Origin: Clostridium pascui
GTDB taxonomy: Bacteria > Bacillota > Clostridia > Clostridiales > Clostridiaceae
Reading direction: 5' to 3'
Assembly (NCBI RefSeq): GCF_016908015.1
Contig: NZ_JAFBDB010000002.1
Coordinates: forward strand, 620,001-684,000
Length of the DNA: 64,000 nucleotides
Shown here: positions 35,306 through 45,293 of the stretch, piece after piece
How the letters are laid out: each line of letters begins with the position of its first letter
Numbering within the stretch: the first letter of the stretch is position 1
Translations under genes and position numbers: made by a program
The notes under the pieces: model-generated
Databases searched by the model: none
Seen by the model: the letters and a program-made list of their open reading frames with translations, nothing else
Told to the model about the DNA's origin: nothing

Positions 35306-35611
35306 ATGATACTAATGAACCTTCAGTTATTTGCTCATAAAAAAGGGGTAGGTAGCTCAAGAAATGGTAGAGATAGTGAATCTAAAAGACTTGGAGTAAA
35401 GTCTGCTGATGGACAGTTCGTTTTAGCTGGAAACATATTAGTTAGACAAAGAGGTACTAAGATACATCCAGGTAACAACGTAGGTAGAGGATCAGATGAT
35501 ACTTTATTTGCTAAAATAGATGGTATAGTTAAGTTTGAAAGATTAGGAAGAGACAAAAAGAAGGCTTCTGTTTACCCAGTAGATGTAGAAGAAGTTGTTG
35601 TAGCTGAATAA
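35306..35611 (+). CDS. rpmA: 50S ribosomal protein L27 with cleavable extension
   Basis: A 101-residue L27 with the Firmicute N-terminal extension MILMNLQLF before [23 protein letters not shown]. Prp, encoded just upstream, should cut after Phe9, exposing the tail that reaches the peptidyl-transferase centre. Start ATG 35306 is 6 bases from GGAGGTG; the later ATG 35315 would remove part of the Prp site. A terminator follows. Confidence 0.96.
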   Translation: MILMNLQLFAHKKGVGSSRNGRDSESKRLGVKSADGQFVLAGNILVRQRGTKIHPGNNVGRGSDDTLFAKIDGIVKFERLGRDKKKASVYPVDVEEVVVAE

Positions 35612-35614
35612 TTT

Positions 35615-35648
35615 AAAGCACCCTTAATATTTTAGGGGTGCTTTTTTT
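35615..35648 (+). terminator. Rho-independent terminator of rplU-prp-rpmA
   Basis: aaagcaccc and ggggtgcttt pair, followed by seven T. Confidence 0.88.
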
Positions 35649-35743
35649 AAGTGAATTAATATTATCAGCATTAGCCTAACAGAATATTTGGATAGAATTT
35701 TATCAAATTGCTAATAATTATATTATTAATGATATAATTATAA

Positions 35744-37045
<1,302 letters not shown>

Positions 37046-37067
37046 TTTTAGTATTGGAGGGGTAAGT

Positions 37068-37358
37068 ATGATTACTAGTAAACAAAGAAGTTATTTAAGA
37101 GCTATTGCTCATGATATGCAACCTATATTCCAGATTGGAAAGGGTGGTATAGAAGAGAGCATGTTAAGACAAATAGATGAAGCATTAGAAGCAAGAGAGC
37201 TTATAAAGATAAAGGTATTAAACAATAGTGGTTTAGAGGCAAGAGAAGCATCAGATATAATATGCGAAGAGTTAAATTGTGAAGGAATTCAGGCAATTGG
37301 AAGCAAAATGGTTTTATATAGAAGATCAGTTAAAAAACCAAAAATTGAATTACCGTAA
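37068..37358 (+). CDS. yhbY: YhbY family RNA-binding protein (CRM domain)
   Basis: A 96-residue CRM-domain protein associated with pre-50S particles. [28 protein letters not shown] and [41 protein letters not shown] match the family throughout. I use ATG 37068, right after GGAGGGGT. It lies between obgE and nadD, the common Firmicute order. Confidence 0.92.
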   Translation: MITSKQRSYLRAIAHDMQPIFQIGKGGIEESMLRQIDEALEARELIKIKVLNNSGLEAREASDIICEELNCEGIQAIGSKMVLYRRSVKKPKIELP

Positions 37359-37381
37359 GTGAGTTTAGGGGGGAGAAAAGT

Positions 37382-37984
37382 ATGAAGAAACTAGCTATAT
37401 TTGGAGGTACATTTGATCCTATTCATAACGGGCACCTCCATATAGCCTATGAGGCTCTATATAAACTTAATCTAGATGAAATAATATTTGTGCCAGCTGG
37501 CATTCCCCCTCATAAAACTAAAAGAAAACTTGCGAGTTCAGTTTTTAGATATGAAATGGTAAAAGTGGCTACGAGAAATGAAAAAAGGTTTAGTGTAAGT
37601 GATTATGAAATAAATAAAAAAGATATAAGTTATACTTTTGAAACTCTTAAGCATTTTACAACTAAATATCCTAATGTATCTTGGTACTTTATTACAGGTG
37701 CTGATGGATTAATGGATATAGAAAATTGGAAAAATGTAAAAGAAATATTTAAGCTCTGCAATTTAGTGGTATTTAATAGACCAGGAAATAATAAATATGA
37801 TATAATCTTTCAAAAGAGAAAATTAGAAGAAAAATATAAAGGAAATATAATTTTTTTAGATATACCTTTATTAGATATTTCATCTACAAATATAAGAAAA
37901 TTAGTTTCAGAGGGAAGAAATATAAGTTATTTTGTTCCAGAAAGTGTATACAATACTATAAAAGAATTAAAGTTATATGATTAA
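37382..37984 (+). CDS. nadD: Nicotinate-nucleotide adenylyltransferase
   Basis: A 200-residue enzyme joining ATP and nicotinate mononucleotide to deamido-NAD. The nucleotidyltransferase motif [12 protein letters not shown] is at residues 8-19; [24 protein letters not shown] near the end is the second ATP-binding motif. Length is typical. ATG follows GGGGGGAG, and its end lies about 20 bases before the yqeK start. Confidence 0.95.
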   Translation: MKKLAIFGGTFDPIHNGHLHIAYEALYKLNLDEIIFVPAGIPPHKTKRKLASSVFRYEMVKVATRNEKRFSVSDYEINKKDISYTFETLKHFTTKYPNVSWYFITGADGLMDIENWKNVKEIFKLCNLVVFNRPGNNKYDIIFQKRKLEEKYKGNIIFLDIPLLDISSTNIRKLVSEGRNISYFVPESVYNTIKELKLYD

Positions 37985-38003
37985 TTTTATGGGAGTGATA
38001 GGG

Positions 38004-38576
38004 ATGTGGAGCGAAGAAAAAATGGAGCAGTACTTAAAAGGAAATTTAGACTCCAAAAGATATGCCCACAGTGTAAGTGTTAGAGATACAGCTGTAAAAA
38101 TGGCAGAACAGTTCAATGAAGATATAAGTAAAGCAAGAATAGCTGGACTTCTTCATGATTGTGCTAAAAATTTAAGAGGTTATGAACTTATAAATACTGC
38201 TAAAAAATATGGATATAATGTATCAGAAATATATCAAAAAAGTCCTCAGCTTCTACATGGTCTCGTTGGAGCTATAATCTCAAAAGAAATTATGGGTGTA
38301 AAAGATAAAGAGATTTTTAATGCTATAGCTTATCATACTACGGGAAGAAGAAATATGACTATGCTAGAAAAAATGATATATTTAGCAGATTACATAGAGC
38401 CTTTAAGAAAATATCCTGGGGTAAGTGAGATAAGAGAGTTAACTTATAATGATATTAATAAAGCTGTGTTACGTTCTTTCGATAATACAATAAAATATGT
38501 AATAGATAGAGGGCAAATGATCCATCCAAATACCATAGAAGGAAGAAACTACTTAATTAAAATATTGGAGGATTAA
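38004..38576 (+). CDS. yqeK: YqeK HD-domain Ap4A hydrolase
   Basis: A 190-residue HD-fold protein. His22, His51-Asp52 (GLLHDCAKN), later His residues (LLHGLVGA, AYHTTGRR) and the Asp in YLADYIEP form the metal site. YqeK members split diadenosine tetraphosphate symmetrically. I prefer ATG 38004 (MWSEEKMEQYL), 9 bases from GGGAG, to the earlier in-frame ATG codons at 37977 and 37989. It follows nadD as in Bacillus. Confidence 0.9.
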   Translation: MWSEEKMEQYLKGNLDSKRYAHSVSVRDTAVKMAEQFNEDISKARIAGLLHDCAKNLRGYELINTAKKYGYNVSEIYQKSPQLLHGLVGAIISKEIMGVKDKEIFNAIAYHTTGRRNMTMLEKMIYLADYIEPLRKYPGVSEIRELTYNDINKAVLRSFDNTIKYVIDRGQMIHPNTIEGRNYLIKILED

Positions 38577-38577
38577 A

Positions 38578-39825
38578 ATGGAAGAAAAGAATAAAACTAA
38601 AAAAAATACAAAAAGAAGAAAAAAGAGATCTCGTAAAGGACCTGTACTTCTTATAGTTTTCTTTTTAATACTTGCTGCAGTTGGAGGATTCTATGTATAT
38701 CTTTTAAATTTTAGCAGTAATTCATCTAAACTTCCAAGTCCTAACATCAGTAAACAAGTTGAAAAAGATGAGCCAGTTAATATTTTAGTTATGGGAGTTG
38801 ACATAGGAAATCCTAAAAATTCTGCAGAACCTAAGAGAACAGATACTATAATTTTGCTTCATTATAATCCAGTAAATCAAAGGGCGGAAATAATTTCGAT
38901 TCCTCGTGATACTTTGATACAGATTAATGGGAAAAATCAAAAAATAAATGCTGCTCATGCTTTTGGTGGAGTAAATTTGTTAGTTGAAGAAGTAGAAGAA
39001 TTGCTTAGCATAGATGTAAATTATTATGCTAAGGTAGATTATGATGGATTTAGAAATGTAATAGATAGTATTGGTGGAGTTGATGTAACAATACCTAATA
39101 ATATGTATTATGATGATGCTTCGCAAAACCTACACATCAACTTTAAAAAAGGTGAAAATGTGCATTTAGATGGTAAAAAGGCAGAAGAATTTTTTAGATG
39201 GAGACAGAACAATGATGGTACAGGCTTGGCGAATGGAGATATTGGAAGAATAGACAATCAGCATATGCTTATGGAAAAAATAATAGATAAGTTTAAAAGC
39301 CCTGCAATACTTCTAAGAATACCAAGTTTAATGTCAGCCCTCCCAAAGTATGTTGAAACAAACATGAATCCAGATGAAATTATTAAATACGCCTATAATT
39401 TTGGATATAAAGTAGATAAATCTAATATGAAAATGGCTACACTTCAAGGCGAAGGTGAATATATAAATGGAGTATCTTATTATATATTCAAAAAAAGTTT
39501 AAATAAACAAATACTTACAGTTTTACATGAAGAAAGTAATGTAGAAACTTTTGATAAAAGTAGTTTTAAAATTGATATATTAAATGGAACAAATAGAAAT
39601 GGATTAGCAGCTAGAGTATCTTCTAAGCTTCAACAAAAAGGATATGTAAATATCAAAACGGCAAATGGCAATAAAAGTACTAAATCTAAATTAGTAGTTA
39701 ATGGATTAAGTAAAGAAGTAGAGCAGATACTAAAAAGAGATTTTAATATAGAAAATATTGAATATGATGAAGATGGGGAAAATAATTATATCAAAGCTAT
39801 ATTAGGAGATGATTTTAAAGAATAG
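38578..39825 (+). CDS. LCP (LytR-CpsA-Psr) family transferase with LytR_C domain
   Basis: A 415-residue bitopic enzyme of the LCP family, which links undecaprenyl-carried glycopolymers to peptidoglycan. A basic N-terminus (KKNTKRRKKRSRKG) precedes the membrane segment (about 22-44). The LCP core has KRTDTIILLHYNP, IPRDTLIQI, HAFGGVNLLVEEVEELL and a FFRWRQNNDG segment with the lipid-phosphate arginines. A LytR_C domain (about 335-400, FKIDILNGTNRNGLAARVSSKL) ends it. It follows yqeK by two bases. In many clostridia rsfS comes next; here it does not. Confidence 0.9.
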   Translation: MEEKNKTKKNTKRRKKRSRKGPVLLIVFFLILAAVGGFYVYLLNFSSNSSKLPSPNISKQVEKDEPVNILVMGVDIGNPKNSAEPKRTDTIILLHYNPVNQRAEIISIPRDTLIQINGKNQKINAAHAFGGVNLLVEEVEELLSIDVNYYAKVDYDGFRNVIDSIGGVDVTIPNNMYYDDASQNLHINFKKGENVHLDGKKAEEFFRWRQNNDGTGLANGDIGRIDNQHMLMEKIIDKFKSPAILLRIPSLMSALPKYVETNMNPDEIIKYAYNFGYKVDKSNMKMATLQGEGEYINGVSYYIFKKSLNKQILTVLHEESNVETFDKSSFKIDILNGTNRNGLAARVSSKLQQKGYVNIKTANGNKSTKSKLVVNGLSKEVEQILKRDFNIENIEYDEDGENNYIKAILGDDFKE

Positions 39826-39848
39826 TCATAGCCAAAGGAGAAATAATA

Positions 39849-40754
39849 ATGAGCAATAAATTAACTTTTAAAATAAGGGAACATGAAGGCTCAAAAATAA
39901 AGGATTACTTGAAATCAGTAGAACTTTTATCTAGTAGATTAATTAGAGGAGCAGCAAAAGAAGGACGAATTAAGGTTAATGGTAAAAGGGTAAATTTAAG
40001 ATATATTTTACAGGCAGATGATGTGGTTGAAGTTGATATAAATAAAGAAGAAAGCCAAGACATAGATCCAGAGGATATGAATTTAAAAGTTATATATGAG
40101 GATGATGATATAATTGCTGTAGATAAGCCATCAGGGATAGTTGTGCATCCTACCAAAAGTCATCTTTCAGGAACTTTAGCTAATGGAATATTATATTACT
40201 TTAAGGCAAAGGGAGAAAATTGTATAGTAAGATTGGTGAGTAGACTAGACATGGATACATCTGGAGTTATAATAATAGCTAAAAACCAATTTTCACATGC
40301 AGCTTTGTCTAGGGAAATGCAAGAAAATACTTTTAAAAAGGAATACATAGCTTTAGTTCATGGCGTAATGGATAAAAGTGAAGGCACAATAGATTTACCT
40401 ATATATAGAGTAGGGGAAGGAACAATAAAAAGAGTAATAGATGAAAGAGGCCAAAGAAGCATAACACATTACGAGGTTTTAGAAACTTTTAAAAATGCTA
40501 CTTTAGTTAAACTTTTGTTGGAAACTGGAAGAACTCATCAAATAAGAGTTCATTTAAGCTATTTAGGATTTCCTCTTTTTGGGGATAAGATATATGGTGA
40601 AGAAAATAATGACGAAGAGTATATTAATAGGCAAGCGCTTCATGCATACAAAGTAGGATTTCCACATCCAAAAGATAAACATATCGTAAATTTAGAAAGC
40701 CCTTTACCTGAAGATATGAAAAGCTTAATAGAAAAATTAAAGGCTTTGGGTTAA
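39849..40754 (+). CDS. RluA family pseudouridine synthase
   Basis: A 301-residue enzyme isomerising uridine in rRNA (RluD/RluC type). An N-terminal S4 RNA-binding domain (about 14-75) precedes the catalytic domain with RLVSRLDMDTSGVII (catalytic Asp in RLDxDTSG) and LLETGRTHQIRVHL. The exact target site cannot be told from sequence. ATG follows AAAGGAG. Its stop overlaps the stop of the convergent D,D-carboxypeptidase by 4 bases (TTAA). Confidence 0.92.
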   Translation: MSNKLTFKIREHEGSKIKDYLKSVELLSSRLIRGAAKEGRIKVNGKRVNLRYILQADDVVEVDINKEESQDIDPEDMNLKVIYEDDDIIAVDKPSGIVVHPTKSHLSGTLANGILYYFKAKGENCIVRLVSRLDMDTSGVIIIAKNQFSHAALSREMQENTFKKEYIALVHGVMDKSEGTIDLPIYRVGEGTIKRVIDERGQRSITHYEVLETFKNATLVKLLLETGRTHQIRVHLSYLGFPLFGDKIYGEENNDEEYINRQALHAYKVGFPHPKDKHIVNLESPLPEDMKSLIEKLKALG

Positions 40755-40780
40755 TATCTACCCCTTAGCCTTTTTTTGCG
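40735..40780. terminator. Bidirectional terminator embedded in two overlapping gene ends
   Basis: aaaggct-ttggg and cccc-tt-agccttttttt form a hairpin whose loop contains the shared TTAA of both stop codons. T runs lie on both strands. Since the genes overlap, terminator and coding ends are the same bases. Confidence 0.65.
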
Positions 40781-42001
40781 TCTATTTTGCTTAATTTTTT
40801 CAATTATTAAGAGTAAAATTAATAACAGGAAAGTAAAGAATGCTATATATTTAATTATAGGAAGCTTTTCTGGAGAAGTAGCAGTATTCAAAAATTTTTT
40901 AGGTTCATAGTCCTGTCCAGCTAAAAGCTTCAGTGAGCCTAGGGATTTATTATTTAGAGTTATAGTTCCTTCTGATAAAATATCGCCCCTTTTAAATGCA
41001 TTATCAAAAATAGTGGTATCTTTATTATTTAAGCTTATAGCAGGTACAGAAGATGAATCTTTTTCTTTTACATAATAAAAATCCTTCTCTGCTAATAATG
41101 GAATAGATAAGTTATCCTTTTCATAATTTGTTACAATCTCGCCTTGAGAATAAAGTTTCGCAACCTCAAAATTATTAAAACCATAATCAAATAAATTAGA
41201 TGCATCTGTAAAATAAGTTTTATTTTTGTCGTGAATAAGTGCGAGTATAAGCTTTTGCCCATTCCTTTCAGCAGTAGCTACATAAGAATGCTCAGATTGA
41301 ATAGTATATCCTGTTTTACCACCTTGGCAATCTTTATAATAATATTCAGAGCTTTTTTGAATAAGTCTATTTCCATTCCATAAAGGTCGTTCTTTGTTCA
41401 TTTTATTTGTAGGTGCAATTTTATAGGATGAAGTTGTAGAAATTTGGGTGTATTCAGGATGCTTAACTAGTTCTCTCATTATTAGCGCTAAGTCCTTTGC
41501 AGATGTCTTATGATTAGCATCATACAATCCATTTGTATTCACAAAGTTAGTGCTTGTTGTACCAAGTTCTAATGCGCGTTTATTCATCAACTTCACAAAA
41601 TCTTCCTTAGATCCTGATATATGTTCAGCTAAGGCATCAGCAACATCGTTTGCTGATGCAAGTAGAAGAGCATATAATAGATCCTTTACTTTAAACTGCT
41701 CTCCTTCTGATATGTATATTTTGCTTCCATCCGCAAAAGGAGGCTTCGCTCCAACAGTTACTACATCTTCTAAATCACAATTTTCAAGAGTAAGTAAAGC
41801 TGTCATTATTTTAGTAGTAGAAGCTGGGGGATATGGTGTAGTCATATTTTTACTATAGATTATTTCTCCAGTGGAAGCATCTATTAATATAGCACCATCT
41901 GCAGACACCTGTGGCGGATTAACAGCAGCAGAAACAGTATTATTTAAAAGTAATGTTAGCAATATGATAACGTTTAAGAAAAATTTGCATATTTTTTTCA
42001 T
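40751..42001 (-). CDS. dacF: D-alanyl-D-alanine carboxypeptidase (DacF/PBP5-type)
   Basis: A 416-residue class C low-molecular-weight penicillin-binding protein that trims terminal D-Ala from stem peptides. A signal peptide (1-25) is followed by the S11 peptidase domain with STTK (Ser61-Lys64), SAN (116-118) and KTG (229-231). The PBP5_C-like domain comes next, and the protein ends in a membrane segment and a very basic tail (about 384-416, NRRKKRLRGRY). It is the only reverse gene here, convergent with rluA. ATG follows GGAGGAG on the reverse strand. Confidence 0.93.
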   Translation of the reverse strand: MKKICKFFLNVIILLTLLLNNTVSAAVNPPQVSADGAILIDASTGEIIYSKNMTTPYPPASTTKIMTALLTLENCDLEDVVTVGAKPPFADGSKIYISEGEQFKVKDLLYALLLASANDVADALAEHISGSKEDFVKLMNKRALELGTTSTNFVNTNGLYDANHKTSAKDLALIMRELVKHPEYTQISTTSSYKIAPTNKMNKERPLWNGNRLIQKSSEYYYKDCQGGKTGYTIQSEHSYVATAERNGQKLILALIHDKNKTYFTDASNLFDYGFNNFEVAKLYSQGEIVTNYEKDNLSIPLLAEKDFYYVKEKDSSSVPAISLNNKDTTIFDNAFKRGDILSEGTITLNNKSLGSLKLLAGQDYEPKKFLNTATSPEKLPIIKYIAFFTFLLLILLLIIEKIKQNRRKKRLRGRY

Positions 42002-42121
42002 TTCATCTCCTCCAATTATTATAAAAATAATTATAACAAAAAAATTATTTTTATGCGATATTAATTATTGAAAATTGACAATAATTCTAAATAGCAATAT
42101 ATTCAGAAGGAGGAAAATTCC

Positions 42122-42733
42122 TTGAAAATTAAGATGCAAGATAAAAAAGTGTATGGGTCCTTATTCATATTATGTATATTTATTATTTTTTTAATTGTAG
42201 GATATAAAGTTTCTAACGGCAACAAACCTGTTAATAATCAAGATATATTTGAAGAAGAGGCAATAGAAGATAAAGATAAAGGTGGTAATATAATAGTATA
42301 TGTAAATGGAGAAATAAAAAATCCTGGAGTATATACACTTAAGGAAAATAGCAGAGTTGAAAATGTAATAGAAGCTGCAGGGGGATTTACTGAAAAAGCT
42401 GATAAAGAAAAAATAAATTTAGCTAAGAAATTAAAGGACGAAGATTATATACTAATAAGTAAAAGGGGAGATGAATCGAGTAATAATATATCAAATAAAG
42501 AAACAAAAGCTAAAGAAGAACCTTCATCTAAAAAGTCTGATAAAGTGAATTTAAATACTGCAACTAAAGAAGAACTAAAAACCATCCCGGGAGTAGGTGA
42601 CGTAACTGCACAAAGAATAATAGATTATAGAGAGGAAAAGGGAAGTTTTAGTTCTATTGAAGAGCTAAAAAATGTAGAACGAATCGGTGATAAGACATTT
42701 GAGAAAATAAAAGAATATGTAGATGTCATGTAA
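42122..42733 (+). CDS. comEA: ComEA-type DNA-binding competence protein
   Basis: A 203-residue bitopic DNA receptor. A membrane segment (about 12-28) is followed by an acidic spacer, an SLBB-type domain (IIVYVNGEIKNPGVYTLKENSRVENVIEAAGGFTEKAD), a Lys/Ser/Glu linker, and a C-terminal helix-hairpin-helix domain (VNLNTATKEELKTIPGVGDVTAQRIIDYR, IEELKNVERIGDKTFEKI). It binds dsDNA for uptake or acts in adhesion. It starts at TTG 42122 behind GAAGGAGG. ComEC, its usual neighbour, lies 13 kb away. Confidence 0.9.
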   Translation: MKIKMQDKKVYGSLFILCIFIIFLIVGYKVSNGNKPVNNQDIFEEEAIEDKDKGGNIIVYVNGEIKNPGVYTLKENSRVENVIEAAGGFTEKADKEKINLAKKLKDEDYILISKRGDESSNNISNKETKAKEEPSSKKSDKVNLNTATKEELKTIPGVGDVTAQRIIDYREEKGSFSSIEELKNVERIGDKTFEKIKEYVDVM

Positions 42734-42811
42734 TTGTCTAAAGCAAATCGTTGATATATAATTAAACTAAATTACACTAAGCTAAATTATAAAGAAAGAA
42801 GGTGTCTTGGC

Positions 42812-43843
42812 GTGGACATAAAAAGACTTACTGAGATGTCAGCTCATTCTGGATGAGCGGCTAAGATAGGCCCAGAAACTCTTTCGAGTATCTTAGGTAG
42901 GCTGCCTAAGATGAAAGATGAAAATTTATTAGTAGGAATTGAGACTTCAGATGATGCTGCTGTTTATAAGATAAATGAAGATACTGCTTTAATACAAACT
43001 TTAGACTTTTTTACTCCAGTTGTAGATGACCCTTATACATATGGTCAAATTGCAGCATGTAACTCTTTAAGTGATGTATATGCTATGGGAGGTAAGCCAA
43101 CAATAGCTTTAAACATAGTAGGCTTCCCAAGCTGTCTTCCGATAGAAATGTTAGGTGAAATACTTCGAGGGGGAGCAGAAAAGGTAATAGAGGCAGGGGC
43201 AGTTGTAGTAGGTGGACACTCCATTGAAGATAATGAGCCTAAGTATGGGTTATCTGTTACAGGAATTGTACATCCAAATAAAATACTTAAAAACTATGGA
43301 GCAAACGAGGGGGATATATTGATTCTTACAAAACCCTTAGGAACAGGAATAATGAATACTGCAATAAAGGCCAATATTGCCACCGAACGTGGATATGATG
43401 AAGCGGTGAAAATAATGACAACTTTAAATAAATATGCAGCAGATATTATATTAAAATATGAGATAAGTGCTTGTACTGATGTAACTGGATTTGGACTTAT
43501 GGGACATAGTTATGAGATGGCTTCTTCTTCAGAGGTGTCCTTTCAAATATATAAGGATTTAATTCCATATATCGAAGAAGCAAAGGAACATGCTAACATT
43601 GGAATGATTCCAGCAGGAACTTATAAAAATAAGAATTATTTAAAGGATAAGTATGCGCTTAATGAAGTTTCAGAATGGATGGAGGATATTTTATTCGATC
43701 CTCAAACTTCAGGAGGGCTTTTAATATCTTTAGACAGTAAATATGGAAAAAGTATTATGGAGGAATTATCTAAGTTGGAATTAGAAAGTTCCATCATAGG
43801 AAAAGTAGTTAAAAAGCAAGAAAAAACAATAATAGTTGAATAG
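42812..43843 (+). CDS. selD: Selenide, water dikinase (selenoprotein form, Sec15)
   Basis: A 343-residue enzyme making selenophosphate from selenide and ATP. Translation starts at GTG 42812, 7 bases after AAGGTG, and passes an in-frame TGA at 42854-42856 (residue 15) in the sequence MSAHSG-U-AAKIGPE. Position and context equal the Cys/Sec17 of E. coli SelD. A hairpin follows the TGA. The remaining frame has the AIRS-type blocks ETSDDAAVY, DPYTYGQIAACNSLSDVYAMGG and AGAVVVGGHSIEDNEPKYGLSVTG. A caller treating TGA as stop would wrongly start at 42911. It leads the selD-selA-selB-selC cluster. Confidence 0.95.
42857..42900 (+). promoter_or_regulatory. Bacterial SECIS element of selD
   Basis: Directly after the TGA, CTAAGATA (42861-42868) and TATCTTAG (42889-42896) form a perfect 8-bp stem. 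Inside it ACTC/GAGT closes an apical tttc loop about 27 bases from the UGA, within the range for SelB-dependent recoding. Confidence 0.8.
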
Positions 43844-43875
43844 TTATATAGGTGAATACGTGGATAGGTGAATTT

Positions 43876-45261
43876 ATGAATAAGAATGCTTTATTGAGAA
43901 ATCTCCCTAAAATAGATGAAGTTCTTAAGGAAGATAGATTAAATTATGCTTTAAATAATAGTTGTAGAATCATAGTCTTAGAAGCTACAAGAAAAGTTAT
44001 AGACAGCTATAGAGAGAAATTATTAACAAAAGAGATTGAAGACTATAGTAAAGAAGAAATTATAGAAGAAATCTTAAAAGAAATAAATAACAAATCTCTA
44101 AGCAATTTAAGAAAAGTAATAAATGCTACAGGAGTAATTATTCATACAAATCTTGGTAGGTCCATTTTATGCAAAGAAGCTATTAAAAATGTAATGAATG
44201 TAAGTGAAAGCTACTCTAATTTAGAATATAATGTTGAAAAAGGCTCAAGAGGAACAAGGTACGAGCATATAGAAGAACTGATTACTAAACTGACTGGATC
44301 AGAGGCAGCATTAGTTGTAAATAACAATGCTGCAGCTGTTATGCTTGCATTAAATACATTATGTAATGATAAGGAAGCTATAGTTTCCAGGGGAGAGTTA
44401 GTTGAAATAGGTGGGTCTTTTAGAGTGCCAGATGTTATGAAATTTAGTGGAGCAAAACTTGTAGATGTGGGAACTACTAATAGGACACATTTATATGATT
44501 ATGAAAATTATATAAATGAAAACACAGGAGTGCTTTTAAAGGTACATACTTCTAATTTTAAAATATTAGGGTTCACAGAAAGTGTACCCTTAGAAGAAAT
44601 GGCAAGACTAGGAGATAAATACAACATACCTGTTATGGAGGACATAGGAAGTGGTACCTTAATAGATTTTTCCAAGTATGGATTAAGTTATGAGCCTACA
44701 GTTCAAGAAAGTATAAAGAAGGGTATAGATATAGTAACTTTCAGTGGAGATAAGATGCTTGGCGGACCCCAAGCAGGAATAATAGTAGGAAAAAAGAAAT
44801 ACATAGATGAAATGAAAAAAAATCAGTTAACAAGGGCTTTAAGAATAGATAAAATGACACTTGCGGCTCTTGAAGGAACTTTAAAAATGTATCAAGATGA
44901 AAATTTAGCAGTAGAGCAGATACCTACGTTATATATGATACTAAGTGATAAAAAAATACATGAAAAAAGAGCTTATAAATTATTAGAAATGTTTAAAAAA
45001 GAGCTAGATAGCAGTTGGGAAATAAAAGTAGATAGGGATTATTCCATGGTCGGAGGCGGCTCAATGCCAGAGGAAAAGATAAGTACTTATGTTGTTAAAA
45101 TTAAAAACGCTATTTATAAGCCAATACAATTAGAGGGAATGCTAAGGAAAAATGAACCGCCTATAATTATTCGTATAAGTAGAGATGAAATTATAATGGA
45201 TTTAAGAACTATTTATGATAAAGACTTTGAAATAATAGTAGAAGCTTTAAAAGATAAATAA
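43876..45261 (+). CDS. selA: L-seryl-tRNA(Sec) selenium transferase
   Basis: A 461-residue PLP enzyme converting seryl-tRNA-Sec to selenocysteinyl-tRNA-Sec with selenophosphate. [37 protein letters not shown] and the PLP-lysine site [13 protein letters not shown] (Lys293) are clear. I use ATG 43876 behind AGGTGA rather than the in-frame GTG 43852. It follows selD by 32 bases and precedes selB by 32, one operon. Confidence 0.95.
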   Translation: MNKNALLRNLPKIDEVLKEDRLNYALNNSCRIIVLEATRKVIDSYREKLLTKEIEDYSKEEIIEEILKEINNKSLSNLRKVINATGVIIHTNLGRSILCKEAIKNVMNVSESYSNLEYNVEKGSRGTRYEHIEELITKLTGSEAALVVNNNAAAVMLALNTLCNDKEAIVSRGELVEIGGSFRVPDVMKFSGAKLVDVGTTNRTHLYDYENYINENTGVLLKVHTSNFKILGFTESVPLEEMARLGDKYNIPVMEDIGSGTLIDFSKYGLSYEPTVQESIKKGIDIVTFSGDKMLGGPQAGIIVGKKKYIDEMKKNQLTRALRIDKMTLAALEGTLKMYQDENLAVEQIPTLYMILSDKKIHEKRAYKLLEMFKKELDSSWEIKVDRDYSMVGGGSMPEEKISTYVVKIKNAIYKPIQLEGMLRKNEPPIIIRISRDEIIMDLRTIYDKDFEIIVEALKDK

Positions 45262-45293
45262 CTTTATAAAATAAAAAGGAGAGGGGGGCATGA

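Noticed and set aside
42911-43843. SelD starting at ATG 42911
   Set aside because: This start lacks the N-terminal catalytic segment and results only from reading the selenocysteine TGA as a stop; GTG 42812 has a good ribosome binding site and family-like sequence.
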